A DNA stretch of 64,000 nucleotides from Cytophagales bacterium (GCA_013298215.1 JAAFKE010000011.1:1-64000), one strand, 5' to 3'; positions 1 through 8,425 are shown, numbered from the stretch's first letter. Notes: generated from the letters alone by a model not told the origin. Program-made: numbers and translations.

Positions 1-149
1 GGCTGAATTTTAGGCGAAGATTGTTTCGAGATGTCGAAAAAACTATACTTTCAGCTGAAGCCATGTTACAAATTGCCTTTATATCGTTTATTATCAACAG
101 GTTATAATTCCAAAACAAACTCTAAGGTGCAGCACCCAAAACCGACGCA

Positions 150-1589
150 TCAAAGTGCGTCGATGAAGGCCACTAACCAGTCGCTTTTGAAAAAGAAAAG
201 TAGGGTGGGAATCATCAGCACAACGACGATAATTTGTTGGTAAACGGTGAGCTGCGGCGCGCCAGTTTTTTTATCGGCCTCCCTAAAATAGAGCATAAAC
301 GGGATTTTGAGGTAATAAAAAAGCGAAATAACCGCGTTGAGTAGCCCTACCAGCAGCAGCACCAGCAGCAGCGTATTTTGGCTGGTTTGGTACGCCTCCC
401 AAAGCCCCGAAAACACCAGTAGCTTGCCCATAAAACCCGACGTGGGCGGTAAGCCAACCAGCGCCAAAACGGCTACCGTGAGCGCTATCCCCGCAATTTT
501 GTGTTGCCAACCCAAACCCGCAAACGAAGCCAGGCGGCCGTCGGGCGCGAGCCATTCGATGAGCAAAAAAACCGTCCAGTTAAAAAACAAAAACGTGGCC
601 ACGTAAAAACTGGCCGCTCGCAGGCCCGTTTCGTTGAGTGCCACCACGCCCACCAGCATAAAGCCCGCCTGAGCCACCGTGGAGTAGGCCAACATTCGCT
701 GGGCGTTGGTTTGCCAAAGCGCCGACAGGTTTCCGACCAAAATACTCGCCAAGGCCACCGCCGCCAGCAACAACTGGAAACTGGGCGGCAACGCCATGGC
801 CAGCCGCATGAGCATGAGCAGCGCAGCGGCTTTGGGAGCAACCGAAAAAAAAGCCGCCACGGGCGCGGGCACCGCCTCATACACGTCGGGAGTCCAGACG
901 TGGAAGGGAACGAGCGAGAGTTTGAAAAACAGCCCGCTGAGGGTGAGCAAACCCGCCACAAAAAGCGGAAAAGTGCCGTTTTGGCCGAGATTCTGGGCAA
1001 AAACATCGCTTGTAATGTCGAGCGTGGCGGCCATGCCGTAGCACAGCGACATTCCGTAGAGCATCAGGCCCGAGCTCAAAGCCCCGAAAAGTAAGTATTT
1101 GAGCGCACCCTCGCTGGCTTTGCGCGTGGGCGAAAAAGCCGTAAAAATATAAGAACACACCGACACCACTTCGATGCTCAGGTAGATGCTGAGTAGGTTT
1201 ACGGCCATTGTCATGAGGCACAAACCCAGCAAAAAGGCGGGAAGAATAGACATAAATTCGGGCGGGTGCGCCGACCGCCAACCCACACTGAGCAGCAGTA
1301 GAAAGGCCGACACCAGCATGATGACCTTGAAAAAAACGGCTTTGTTGTCTACGTAGAGCAACCGCGAGAACATAAAGTGCGGGTTGGCCTGCCATTGCTT
1401 AGATACCAAAAACAAGGTGACGAGCACCAGCGTTAATGCCAATGACCAGAGCATTTGCTGCCTTTTGGGGTGGTTTTTCAGAAAAATCTCGGCCAAAATG
1501 AGCAACACGAAACCAGCAGTTAGCGCCAGTTCGGGCAAAAAATACGCGAGGCTTCGGAATATTCCGTCGAGGAGAGCGTTGATAGTCAA
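150..1589 (-). CDS. nuoN: NADH-quinone oxidoreductase subunit N
   Basis: Antiporter-like membrane subunit of respiratory complex I, which helps couple NADH:quinone electron transfer to proton pumping in the inner membrane. The 479-residue product is almost entirely hydrophobic helices, the normal length for NuoN. The key charges are in place: Glu140 in a transmembrane helix, Lys223, and the conserved PFHVWTPDVYE segment at 228-238. The only plausible start is TTG at 1589: there is an in-frame stop upstream and the next Met is residue 46, inside the protein. It reads leftward and is probably the last gene of a nuo operon whose other genes would lie to the right, but the right neighbour is divergent, so it stands alone here. 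The 5' end overlaps the promoter of the divergent gene at 1639. Confidence 0.96.
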   Translation of the reverse strand: MTINALLDGIFRSLAYFLPELALTAGFVLLILAEIFLKNHPKRQQMLWSLALTLVLVTLFLVSKQWQANPHFMFSRLLYVDNKAVFFKVIMLVSAFLLLLSVGWRSAHPPEFMSILPAFLLGLCLMTMAVNLLSIYLSIEVVSVCSYIFTAFSPTRKASEGALKYLLFGALSSGLMLYGMSLCYGMAATLDITSDVFAQNLGQNGTFPLFVAGLLTLSGLFFKLSLVPFHVWTPDVYEAVPAPVAAFFSVAPKAAALLMLMRLAMALPPSFQLLLAAVALASILVGNLSALWQTNAQRMLAYSTVAQAGFMLVGVVALNETGLRAASFYVATFLFFNWTVFLLIEWLAPDGRLASFAGLGWQHKIAGIALTVAVLALVGLPPTSGFMGKLLVFSGLWEAYQTSQNTLLLVLLLVGLLNAVISLFYYLKIPFMLYFREADKKTGAPQLTVYQQIIVVVLMIPTLLFFFKSDWLVAFIDAL

Positions 1590-1608
1590 GTTTTTTGGAA
1601 TAAATTTG
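1579..1608 (+). promoter_or_regulatory. Predicted Bacteroidetes-type promoter
   Basis: TTG at 1579-1581, a 19-nt spacer and TAAATTTG at 1601-1608 fit the TTTG-N19-21-TAnnTTTG consensus. It would give a leader of about 25 nt to the ATG at 1639. It lies across the first codons of nuoN on the other strand. Confidence 0.6.
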
Positions 1609-1638
1609 TTTGCATTTCAACACAAAAGTACGACTACC

Positions 1639-2295
1639 ATGAAAACTAAACTATTTCTTTTCGCTTTCATTCTGCTTGCGGGGTCGGGGCAGGCCCAGTT
1701 TATGAACGACATCAACGGGCGACCCATGTTTGAGTCTGGCTACATCGACACCGAGGGCAGTCCCTATTTCAACGACAACTGGACGGGCGGTTTTGTGGTC
1801 TCGCCCAAGGGCAAACGCTACGAATACAAAAAACTGAAATACGACACCTACAAAGACGAACTCGAATACGAGCACGCGGGGGCGCTGTTCAGGCTGTCGT
1901 CCGAAATATCGGGTTTTGAACTCGCCGATGGCCAGGGCACGGTGTTCAGAAATGGCTTCCCGGCGGTAGATCGGCAGACTAAAAACAGTTTTTATGAGGT
2001 ATTGTACGACGGCACTACTCCTTTTTTGAAACGAATTCGGACGATTATTCAACAAGAAAAACCCTACAATGCGGCCACCACCACGAAGCGTTTTACTACC
2101 GACGAGACTTTCTATTTGTTGCGAAACGGTTCTTTGGTACGGGTTAAAAAAGACAAAAAATCAATTTTAGCCCAACTCGAAGACCAACGCCCCCTGCTCG
2201 AAAAATTTATCAAAGACGAAGACCTCAATTTGTCAAAAATAGAAGACATTGAGCGGTTGCTGGAACAGTACGACTCGCAGAAAGCGGGCAAGTAA
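1639..2295 (+). CDS. Hypothetical exported protein
   Basis: I do not recognise the family. The 218-residue product begins with a clear signal peptide (basic MKTK, a hydrophobic stretch, a cleavage site near GQAQ), so it is periplasmic or outer-membrane associated. The rest is hydrophilic, rich in Tyr, Asp and Lys, with a charged and probably helical C-terminus (about 170-218). The ATG at 1639 was preferred over earlier in-frame codons because it gives the signal peptide and follows a good promoter. It is divergent from nuoN, has its own promoter, and no functional partner is visible. Confidence 0.8.
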   Translation: MKTKLFLFAFILLAGSGQAQFMNDINGRPMFESGYIDTEGSPYFNDNWTGGFVVSPKGKRYEYKKLKYDTYKDELEYEHAGALFRLSSEISGFELADGQGTVFRNGFPAVDRQTKNSFYEVLYDGTTPFLKRIRTIIQQEKPYNAATTTKRFTTDETFYLLRNGSLVRVKKDKKSILAQLEDQRPLLEKFIKDEDLNLSKIEDIERLLEQYDSQKAGK

Positions 2296-2405
2296 TATGA
2301 AAATTAGGGCAAACGGCGGTATTTTAGAGCATTGTTCATTTATAAATTGCACTAAAAAGTGTTATTTTTGATTTTTTATTAGCTCTTAAATTCTTACAAA
2401 AAGCA

Positions 2406-3236
2406 ATGGAAGCCATTATTGATTATTTCCGCACCATTCCGTCGTCGCACCGTAGTGCTATTTTGGTGGGCGGCATCGCCCTTTTTTGGCTTATCGAAGG
2501 GGCCGTACCGTTGTATCGGTTTCGGTACAATAAGCTCAAACACGCGGGGGTCAATATTTTCTTTACCGTGACGAGTATCGTTGTCAATTTCTCGTTGGCA
2601 TTTATTTTGCTCAAAGCCAGCGACTGGGCGGTGGCGCACGGGTTTGGTTTTTTGCAGTGGCTGCCGCAGTTGCCGCTCTGGGCGTTTGCGGTGGTGGGTA
2701 TGCTCACCCTCGATCTGGTGGGCGCGTGGCTGATTCATTACACCGAACACCACGTGCGCTGGATGTGGAAGTTTCACCTCGTGCACCACTCCGACACGCA
2801 CGTAGACACGACCTCGGCCAACCGCCACCACCCTGGCGAAAGCATTTTTCGGTTTGTGTTTACCACGGCCGCCATTTTTATTGCCGGTGCGCCCATGTGG
2901 CTGGTGTTTATGTACCAAGCGTTTTCGGTGGCACTGTCGCAGTTCAACCACGCCAATATTATGTTGCCCCGCTGGTTGGATAATATACTGAGCTGGGTCA
3001 TCGTAACCCCAAATATGCACCACGTGCACCACCACTACGTATTGCCTTATACCGACACCAACTTTGGCAACATTTTTTCGATTTGGGACCGCCTTTTTGG
3101 CACGTTCAGTACATTAGATCCCGATAAATTGGTATACGGCATTGATACCCACATGAACCCCGAAGAAAATGCGCAGATTCAAAACCTGCTCAAAATTCCA
3201 TTCGGTAATTACCGCCCGCCCACGGTGGTAAAATGA
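2406..3236 (+). CDS. Sterol desaturase / fatty acid hydroxylase family protein
   Basis: Membrane-bound di-iron oxygenase of the fatty acid hydroxylase superfamily, which hydroxylates or desaturates lipid substrates in the inner membrane. The 276 residues hold several hydrophobic helices and the histidine clusters that ligate the iron pair: H111 with H115-H116, HLVHH at 124-128, RHH at 140-142, and HHVHHH at 205-210. Length and motif spacing are normal for bacterial members. The substrate cannot be told from sequence; in carotenoid- or ornithine-lipid-producing Bacteroidota such enzymes can act on either, but the carotenoid genes lie 22 kb away. It appears to be a single-gene unit. A TATTTTTG element about 40 nt upstream could be a -7 box, but no good -33 partner is visible. 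Confidence 0.9.
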   Translation: MEAIIDYFRTIPSSHRSAILVGGIALFWLIEGAVPLYRFRYNKLKHAGVNIFFTVTSIVVNFSLAFILLKASDWAVAHGFGFLQWLPQLPLWAFAVVGMLTLDLVGAWLIHYTEHHVRWMWKFHLVHHSDTHVDTTSANRHHPGESIFRFVFTTAAIFIAGAPMWLVFMYQAFSVALSQFNHANIMLPRWLDNILSWVIVTPNMHHVHHHYVLPYTDTNFGNIFSIWDRLFGTFSTLDPDKLVYGIDTHMNPEENAQIQNLLKIPFGNYRPPTVVK

Positions 3237-3311
3237 CGGTAAATTAGGCGGTTGCTTGTGCCCTTGGTTATAAATAGACCATTGGTATGATACTTACTTT
3301 TCATAAATACA

Positions 3312-3893
3312 ATGGAGACAGTTTGCGTAGAAAATAAAATATTTGATAAAACCGACTTTGCTCAAAAGCCACTGCCGAAGGGCGAGTATGAAAACTGCAC
3401 TTTTATTGCCTGCGAACTCTCAAATGCCGACCTTACAGACTTTAAGTTTTCTGAATGTGAGTTTCTAAGCTGCAACTTGAGCTTGGCCAAATTAACGAGA
3501 ACGGCGTTTCGAGACATAAAATTTAAGGAGTGTAAAATGCTGGGGCTTCATTTCCAAAACTGTGACCAGTTTGGGCTTTCGCTGGGCTTCGACGTTTGTA
3601 ACTTGACGCACTCTTCGTTCTATCGGACAAAATTAAAAAAGACGATTTTTAAAAGTTCACAATTTCACGAGGTGGACTTTACGGAATGTGATCTGACCAG
3701 CTGTGTTTTTGACAACTGCGACCTGGCAGGAGCAACGTTTGAAAACACCATCATTGAAAAAGCCGACCTTCGGACTTCGTTCAATTATTCCATAAATCCC
3801 GAGATCAACCGAATGAAAAAAGCCAAATTCTCACTGTCGGGAGTTGCTGGACTTTTAGACAAGTACGGTATTGAGATAGACCGAACAAGCTGA
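3312..3893 (+). CDS. Pentapeptide repeat protein
   Basis: The 193-residue protein is built of A(D/N)LXX-type pentapeptides (for example ANADL-, CNLSL-, CDLTS-, CDLAG-like units across about 30-165). This predicts a right-handed quadrilateral beta helix that can mimic DNA. Qnr and McbG, which protect DNA gyrase, have this fold, but many homologues have unknown roles, so resistance is not claimed. Cys is unusually frequent. There is no signal peptide, so it is cytoplasmic. The C-terminal 30 residues leave the repeat pattern, as in Qnr-like dimerisation tails. The gene is more AT-rich than its neighbours and is followed directly by a hairpin-repeat cluster, which suggests a mobile or variable locus. 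Confidence 0.85.
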   Translation: METVCVENKIFDKTDFAQKPLPKGEYENCTFIACELSNADLTDFKFSECEFLSCNLSLAKLTRTAFRDIKFKECKMLGLHFQNCDQFGLSLGFDVCNLTHSSFYRTKLKKTIFKSSQFHEVDFTECDLTSCVFDNCDLAGATFENTIIEKADLRTSFNYSINPEINRMKKAKFSLSGVAGLLDKYGIEIDRTS

Positions 3894-3917
3894 TAAGCGG
3901 TACGAAAAACGTTAAAA

Positions 3918-4029
3918 AGGCCGTTGTCAGTGTCCGCACTGACAAGCAAAGTCATACGTATATCGTTGTCAGTGAAGACACTGACAACGGCCTTGGTTGC
4001 CAGTGAGGACACTGACAACGGCCTTGACA
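3918..4029 (+). repeat. Cluster of three CAGTG-N4-CACTG hairpin repeats
   Basis: Three imperfect copies of a palindrome with 9-nt arms and a 4-nt loop: TTGTCAGTG/CACTGACAA at 3924-3945 and 3966-3987, and TTGCCAGTG/CACTGACAA at 3997-4018. Copies two and three are followed by CGGCCTTG, and copy one is preceded by its complement, so the units can also pair with each other over a longer stem. A related hairpin lies at 46988-47009. It fills the gap before mog and may be a dispersed intergenic repeat family. Confidence 0.8.
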
Positions 4030-4071
4030 ACGGCGTTTTTGTACATCAAACTAAATTGTGAAAATAGTAAA

Positions 4072-4596
4072 ATGATTAAAATTGGAATCGTCGCGGTCTC
4101 TGACCGTGCTTCGCAGGGCGTGTACGAAGACATTTCGGGCGGGGCTATCATCGATACCCTCCACGACTACTTGCTGTCGGAGTGGCAGGCTGTTTATCGG
4201 CTCATCCCAGACGAGCAGTGGCTCATCGAACAAACGCTCATCGAACTCGTGGAGGCTGAGGGCTGTAGTTTGGTGGTGACTACGGGCGGCACTGGCCCCG
4301 CCCCGCGCGACGTGACCCCCGAGGCCACCGAGGCGGTTTGCCACAAAATGATGCCTGGCTTCGGCGAACTCATGCGCGCCACCAGTTTGCAGTTCGTTCC
4401 CACGGCCATATTGTCGCGGCAAACGGCGGGGATTCGCCACCAGTGCTTGATCCTGAACCTGCCCGGCAAGCCCAAGTCTATCCGCGAATGTTTAGACGCA
4501 GTTTTTCCCGCTGTTCCGTACTGCATTGACCTCATCGGCGGGCCGTTTTTAGAAACCAAGCCCGACATTATAAAGGTGTTTAGGCCAAAAATCTAA
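4072..4596 (+). CDS. mog: Molybdopterin adenylyltransferase (Mog/MoaB family)
   Basis: Cytoplasmic enzyme of molybdenum cofactor synthesis that adenylylates molybdopterin before metal insertion. The 174 residues carry the family's nucleotide/molybdopterin-binding motif TTGGTGPAPRDVTPEAT at 70-86 and a NLPGKP motif at 129-134. The length fits MogA and MoaB. The ATG at 4072 was chosen because earlier in-frame codons fall in the hairpin-repeat cluster. No other moa or moe gene is near, so the rest of the pathway must be elsewhere. Mog and MoaB share this fold, and the assignment to Mog rather than MoaB rests on general similarity. Confidence 0.9.
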   Translation: MIKIGIVAVSDRASQGVYEDISGGAIIDTLHDYLLSEWQAVYRLIPDEQWLIEQTLIELVEAEGCSLVVTTGGTGPAPRDVTPEATEAVCHKMMPGFGELMRATSLQFVPTAILSRQTAGIRHQCLILNLPGKPKSIRECLDAVFPAVPYCIDLIGGPFLETKPDIIKVFRPKI

Positions 4597-4618
4597 AAAT
4601 CTAATCAATTTAGTATGC

Positions 4619-4648
4619 TTGCATAATATCTCACAGTCCGTATATTTG
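4619..4648 (+). promoter_or_regulatory. Predicted Bacteroidetes-type promoter
   Basis: TTG at 4619-4621, a 19-nt spacer and TATATTTG at 4641-4648 match the Bacteroidetes consensus. It sits between mog and the 3-hydroxyacyl-CoA dehydrogenase gene and predicts a leader of about 50 nt. Confidence 0.65.
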
Positions 4649-4706
4649 TGTCCGTACACAAACCACTGTCAGAATACTCACTCACAACAAATTATAAGAC
4701 TAAAAT

Positions 4707-7109
4707 ATGAACCGTAGCATAAAAAAAGTGGCCGTTTTAGGGTCGGGAATCATGGGGTCGCGGATAGCGTGCCATTTTGCCAATATTGGCGTGGAGGTTT
4801 TGTTGCTCGACATGGTGCCGCGCGAACTCAATGCCGCCGAAAACGCCAAAGGACTCTCGACCGACCACCCCATGGTGCGCAACCGAATCGTGACCGAGTC
4901 GTTTCAGAACACCCTCAAAGGCAGCCCCGCGCCACTCTACAATGCTAAATTTGCAAGCCGCGTTCGGTTGGGCAATTTCGACGATAACCTAAAAGAAATA
5001 AAAGACTACGATTGGATTATTGAAGTGATTGTGGAGCGGCTGGACATTAAAAAGAGCCTCTTTGAAAAAGTAGACGCCCTCCGCAAGCCTGGTACTTTGG
5101 TGAGCTCAAACACCTCGGGCATTCCGATTCACCTCATGGCCGAGGGGCGCAGCGATGATTTCCGCGCCCATTTTTGCGGCACGCACTTTTTCAACCCTCC
5201 GCGCTACTTGCGCCTCTTGGAGATTATTCCTACGCCCCAAACTGACCCCGCCGTGGTGGATTATCTCCTAAACTACGGCGATCTGTATTTGGGAAAAACC
5301 ACCGTTTTGTGTAAAGATACTCCTGGGTTTATTGCCAACCGACTGGGTATTTATGCCATGGTGCAAACCATACGGATGGCCGAAGAAATGGGCCTGACCG
5401 TGGAGGAAGTCGATAAACTAACCAGCACCGTGGTGGGGCGGCCCAAATCGGGCACGTTCAGGCTGTCGGACGTGGTGGGCTTAGACACGTCGGTGCACGT
5501 TTCAAACAATCTTTACGCGTCTGGCGAAGGCATAGACGAATCGCGCGGGGCGTTTATTTTGCCAGCATCCATGCAGACACTTTACGACAATAAGTGGCTC
5601 GGCGACAAAACGGGGCAAGGCTTTTATAAAAAAACGAAGGTAAACGGCAAGACGGTTATCTTGGCCCTCGACTTGAAAACGATGGAGTACAAACCGTCGC
5701 AGAAGGTGCGTTTTGCCACCTTAGAAAGCACAAAAGCGATTGATAGTCTTAAAAAACGCTTTGGCGTTTTGCTGGCTGGTAGCGACAAAGCCGCTGAATT
5801 TTACCGCAAATCTTTTGCCGATAGCTTCCGGTACGCCACTTTCCGAATCCCCGAAATATCGGACGAACTTTACCGCATAGACCAGGCCATTTGCGCGGGT
5901 TTTGGCTGGGAAATGGGAATGTTCGAGACCTGGGATGCCATTGGTGTACAAAAAATGATCGGTATCATGGAAAAACTCGATCTCAAACCCGCACCGTGGG
6001 TCTATGACATGACGGGTGCTGGCCACAGCTCTTTTTACAAAGTCGAGAACGGAAAGAAATTGTATTACGATGCCACCAGCAAAGCCTACAAAGCAATTCC
6101 TGGGCAAGAATCGTTTATTATTCTCGAAAACTTGTCGGACAATGTAGTCTGGAAAAACCCAGGAGCTACCGTCTATGACCTCGGCGACGGGATTGTGAAC
6201 TTAGAGTTTCACTCAAAAATGAACACCTTCGGCGCCGAAGTGGTGGAGGGTGTGCAACGGGGCATTGCCATCGCCGAAAAAGACTTTAGGGGCTTGGTTA
6301 TAGGCAACGATTCGTCCGAGGCGTTTTCGGCGGGTGCAAATCTGGCCATGCTCTTCATGTTTGCCGTCGAGCAGGAGTTCGACGAGGTGAACTTGATGAT
6401 TGCCCAATTTCAACAAACCATGATGCGGGCCCGGTACTCGGCCATTCCGGTGGTGGGTGCGCCCCACACGCTCGCGCTGGGGGGAGGCTGCGAAATAAAC
6501 CTGCACTGCGACAAAATAGTGGCGCACTCCGAGACCTACATGGGGCTCGTCGAACTGGGCGTTGGCCTCATTCCAGCGGGCGGTGGCACCAAAGAAATGG
6601 CCCTGCGGTGCTCGGATATGTACCAAAACGGCGACCCAGAACTGAACATTCTCCAAGCTGCCTTTATGAATATTGCCCAAGCCAAGGTTTCTACGTCGGC
6701 ACACGAGGCACTTGCCATGAACTACCTCCGCCCCACCGACCAGATTGTGCTGAACCGCAGCCGCCTCATTGCCGAGGCCAAGCAGGCGGCCGTAGAAATG
6801 GCCGAAAACGGATACACCCAACCCAAGCAACGCTCCGACATAAAGGTGCAAGGCAAAACGGGTATCGCGCTCTTCGAGGCGGGGCTGGCCTCGATGCGGA
6901 TGTCGAACTATATTTCTGACCACGACGCTAAAATTGCCCAAAAACTTGCCTACGTCATTTCGGGCGGCGACCTGAGCTACCCCCAAAACGTGACTGAATC
7001 TTATCTGCTTGATCTGGAGCGGGAAGCGTTTTTGTCGTTGTGCGGCGAAAAGAAAACCCTCGAAAGAATGCAAGGGCTACTCACGGGCGGCAAGCCGCCG
7101 AGGAACTAA
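4707..7109 (+). CDS. 3-hydroxyacyl-CoA dehydrogenase / enoyl-CoA hydratase (FadN type)
   Basis: Bifunctional beta-oxidation enzyme: hydration of trans-2-enoyl-CoA and NAD-dependent oxidation of the 3-hydroxyacyl-CoA. In the 800-residue product the dehydrogenase comes first: a Rossmann GSGIMG motif at 12-17, the HFFNPP segment near 165, and C-terminal dehydrogenase domains to about 480. The hydratase/crotonase domain follows (about 490-690) with the oxyanion-forming GGG and both catalytic Glu regions (GGGCE and GLVELG). This order is the FadN/Bacteroidota arrangement and the reverse of FadB/FadJ. No thiolase (fadA) or acyl-CoA dehydrogenase follows, so the partners are elsewhere. It has its own promoter. 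Confidence 0.95.
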   Translation: MNRSIKKVAVLGSGIMGSRIACHFANIGVEVLLLDMVPRELNAAENAKGLSTDHPMVRNRIVTESFQNTLKGSPAPLYNAKFASRVRLGNFDDNLKEIKDYDWIIEVIVERLDIKKSLFEKVDALRKPGTLVSSNTSGIPIHLMAEGRSDDFRAHFCGTHFFNPPRYLRLLEIIPTPQTDPAVVDYLLNYGDLYLGKTTVLCKDTPGFIANRLGIYAMVQTIRMAEEMGLTVEEVDKLTSTVVGRPKSGTFRLSDVVGLDTSVHVSNNLYASGEGIDESRGAFILPASMQTLYDNKWLGDKTGQGFYKKTKVNGKTVILALDLKTMEYKPSQKVRFATLESTKAIDSLKKRFGVLLAGSDKAAEFYRKSFADSFRYATFRIPEISDELYRIDQAICAGFGWEMGMFETWDAIGVQKMIGIMEKLDLKPAPWVYDMTGAGHSSFYKVENGKKLYYDATSKAYKAIPGQESFIILENLSDNVVWKNPGATVYDLGDGIVNLEFHSKMNTFGAEVVEGVQRGIAIAEKDFRGLVIGNDSSEAFSAGANLAMLFMFAVEQEFDEVNLMIAQFQQTMMRARYSAIPVVGAPHTLALGGGCEINLHCDKIVAHSETYMGLVELGVGLIPAGGGTKEMALRCSDMYQNGDPELNILQAAFMNIAQAKVSTSAHEALAMNYLRPTDQIVLNRSRLIAEAKQAAVEMAENGYTQPKQRSDIKVQGKTGIALFEAGLASMRMSNYISDHDAKIAQKLAYVISGGDLSYPQNVTESYLLDLEREAFLSLCGEKKTLERMQGLLTGGKPPRN

Positions 7110-7217
7110 TTGCGCGGATTTTAGAACGCCAGCCCCGCTCGGCGATGGTTGAACTTTTACGGCCTATTTTTGGTTTTTTGGGTACTTTAACAACACATTA
7201 TTAATCCAGCATCGACC

Positions 7218-7544
7218 ATGGTAACGGTAACTGATAAAGCAAAAGATAAAATAATAGAGCTGCGAAACCAAGAAAACCACCCCGCCCAAAACCACATTAG
7301 AGTGGGTGTGGTGGGGGGCGGCTGCTCTGGACTGATGTATAATTTGGAGTTCGACTCCCAAAAGCTGGCCACCGACATGGAGTTTGAGGACAAGGGCGTA
7401 AAGATTGTCGTTGATAAAAAAAGTATTCTGTACTTGGCTGGCACAGTCCTCGATTTTTCGGACGGCCTCAACGGCAAAGGCTTCCAGTTTGTCAATCCGA
7501 ATGCGTCGCGCACCTGCGGTTGCGGCGAGAGTTTCGCGGTATAA
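7218..7544 (+). CDS. Iron-sulfur cluster assembly accessory protein (IscA/HesB family)
   Basis: A-type carrier that takes up iron or a 2Fe-2S/4Fe-4S cluster and passes it to client enzymes in the cytoplasm. The 108 residues are standard length with the three invariant cysteines: C36 in GGCSG, and C100 and C102 in TCGCG. The sequence does not separate IscA, ErpA and SufA subtypes, so no symbol is given. It is monocistronic here, with no suf or isc genes nearby. It ends at a strong two-way terminator shared with the convergent XRE gene. Nearby radical-SAM clients such as BioB (59 kb) and LipA (lipB is at 17.8 kb) would need such a carrier. Confidence 0.93.
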   Translation: MVTVTDKAKDKIIELRNQENHPAQNHIRVGVVGGGCSGLMYNLEFDSQKLATDMEFEDKGVKIVVDKKSILYLAGTVLDFSDGLNGKGFQFVNPNASRTCGCGESFAV

Positions 7545-7562
7545 TATTCCCAAAAAACCCAC

Positions 7563-7620
7563 AACAAAAAAACACCCACCAGAAAGGTCAGTTGCCTTTT
7601 TCTGGTGGGTGTTTTTTGTT
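7563..7620. terminator. Bidirectional intrinsic terminator
   Basis: A 22-bp near-perfect hairpin with a CACCCACCAGAAA/TTTCTGGTGGGTG core, A-rich on the left arm and T-rich on the right. It lies between the convergent IscA-like and XRE genes and can stop transcripts from both. Confidence 0.88.
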
Positions 7621-7623
7621 ACA

Positions 7624-8031
7624 CTACACCCCGCCCAAAGCCTGCCTAAGCCGCTGACCTTCGGCAATGAGTTGTTGGTTGTGGGCGAGTAGTTGCTGGT
7701 TGAGAGCCATAACCTGCTGCAATACCGTCGATTGTGATTCGTTCGGTATTTCAGGGGCTTCTACCGTGCCATTTTTCACCACCGACACTTTATCGTTGGT
7801 TTTTACGATTTGGTACTTCTCGTTCTTGTAGGTTAGCAATTCTACAAAATCCATGCTAAACACTTTACTCAAACCCTCCAAATGAGTAAGGTTTAGGTTA
7901 GTTTTGCCCGTTTCGAGTTTGCGGTATGCCTCTCTGCTCATACTAAGCTCGAAAGCAACATTTTCTTGGCTAAGGCCTTTTTCAACCCTGATTTTACGCA
8001 GGTTATTGGCAAAATTTTGTAGATTTTCCAT
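7624..8031 (-). CDS. XRE-family transcriptional regulator
   Basis: Small DNA-binding protein of 135 residues. The Cro/C1-type helix-turn-helix spans about 8-62: LSQENVAFELSMSREAYRKLE gives the two HTH helices and their turn. The middle (about 63-95) is a short beta-rich linker. The C-terminus (about 97-135) is a Gln/Leu-rich amphipathic helix, probably a dimerising coiled coil. It lies next to, and divergent from, a run of tiny membrane-protein ORFs. The intergenic region carries a repeat array spaced by two helical turns (8126-8161), a good candidate for its operator. A likely promoter is at 8060-8092. The target genes are inferred only. Confidence 0.9.
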   Translation of the reverse strand: MENLQNFANNLRKIRVEKGLSQENVAFELSMSREAYRKLETGKTNLNLTHLEGLSKVFSMDFVELLTYKNEKYQIVKTNDKVSVVKNGTVEAPEIPNESQSTVLQQVMALNQQLLAHNQQLIAEGQRLRQALGGV

Positions 8032-8059
8032 TGTTTTGCAGGGTTTAACTGGGCTTGCT

Positions 8060-8092
8060 CAAATATAGAATAATTACATATTCTTGTACCAA
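8060..8092 (-). promoter_or_regulatory. Predicted promoter of the XRE gene
   Basis: Read on the minus strand: TTGG at 8092-8089, a 21-nt spacer and TATATTTG at 8067-8060, in keeping with the Bacteroidetes consensus. It gives a leader of about 25 nt before the ATG at 8031. Confidence 0.5.
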
Positions 8093-8125
8093 TTATTTGA
8101 AGAAAAAAGGGCAATAAGCTAAAAA

Positions 8126-8161
8126 GTTGCAAAATTGTGCGAAGAAGTTGCATTTTGCAAC
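8126..8161. promoter_or_regulatory. Candidate operator array (GTTGCA repeats, 21-bp period)
   Basis: GTTGCA occurs at 8126-8131 and again at 8147-8152, exactly 21 bp apart. The second copy heads a dyad GTTGCATTTTGCAAC (8147-8161), and TTGCAAAA at 8127-8134 is the complement of TTTTGCAA at 8153-8160. A third GTTGCA is at 8218-8223, just before the first small ORF. The spacing puts repeats on one face of the helix, as expected for a dimeric XRE repressor. Confidence 0.5.
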
Positions 8162-8240
8162 CACAGGTAGTTGTGGAGGCCAGATGGGTAGATGTATCTT
8201 GCATCAAATAAATGATAGTTGCACCATAAAACCATCCCAA

Positions 8241-8381
8241 ATGAAGAAATACATCATTTGCATCTCCTACGCTATTGTTACAGGCTTAATTATGTGGCGT
8301 TTGTTTTGGTGGGGAAAAAACTACGCCCAGCAGCGGCTTCATAATGACCATGCTGTTGTAACAAAACAAACAAATACGTAG
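8241..8381 (+). CDS. Small membrane protein, 46 aa
   Basis: Unrecognised. The ATG at 8241 opens a 46-residue product: a short basic start (MKK), one transmembrane helix at about 4-23 (YIICISYAIVTGLIMWRLFW), then a hydrophilic tail ending in KQTNT. It is the first ORF to the right of the XRE gene, after the GTTGCA repeats. Length and single-helix form recall small regulatory or toxic membrane peptides, but there is no family evidence. A longer upstream extension in frame lacks protein-like character. Confidence 0.45.
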   Translation: MKKYIICISYAIVTGLIMWRLFWWGKNYAQQRLHNDHAVVTKQTNT

Positions 8382-8425
8382 TTAGTGTTGCTGAAACACA
8401 CTCATTGCATTAAACAAACTCTAAG

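Noticed and set aside
1-149. 70-codon ORF and possible RNA at the left edge
   Set aside because: AT-rich sequence after the nuoN stop with no homology or structure that I can support.
501-1094. 197-codon +-strand ORF over nuoN
   Set aside because: It lies wholly opposite a well-supported gene, and its protein is Arg/Gln/His-rich with no fold. A shadow of GC-rich codon use.
3312-3893. Quinolone-resistance (qnr) assignment for the pentapeptide protein
   Set aside because: The fold is shared by many proteins; nothing in the sequence shows gyrase protection.
3918-4029. CRISPR-like array of hairpin repeats
   Set aside because: Copies are few, unevenly spaced (42 and 31 bp), have no regular spacers and no cas genes nearby.
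6213-7073. 286-codon minus-strand ORF over the FadN-type gene
   Set aside because: Fully antisense to the hydratase domain, with no recognisable protein character.
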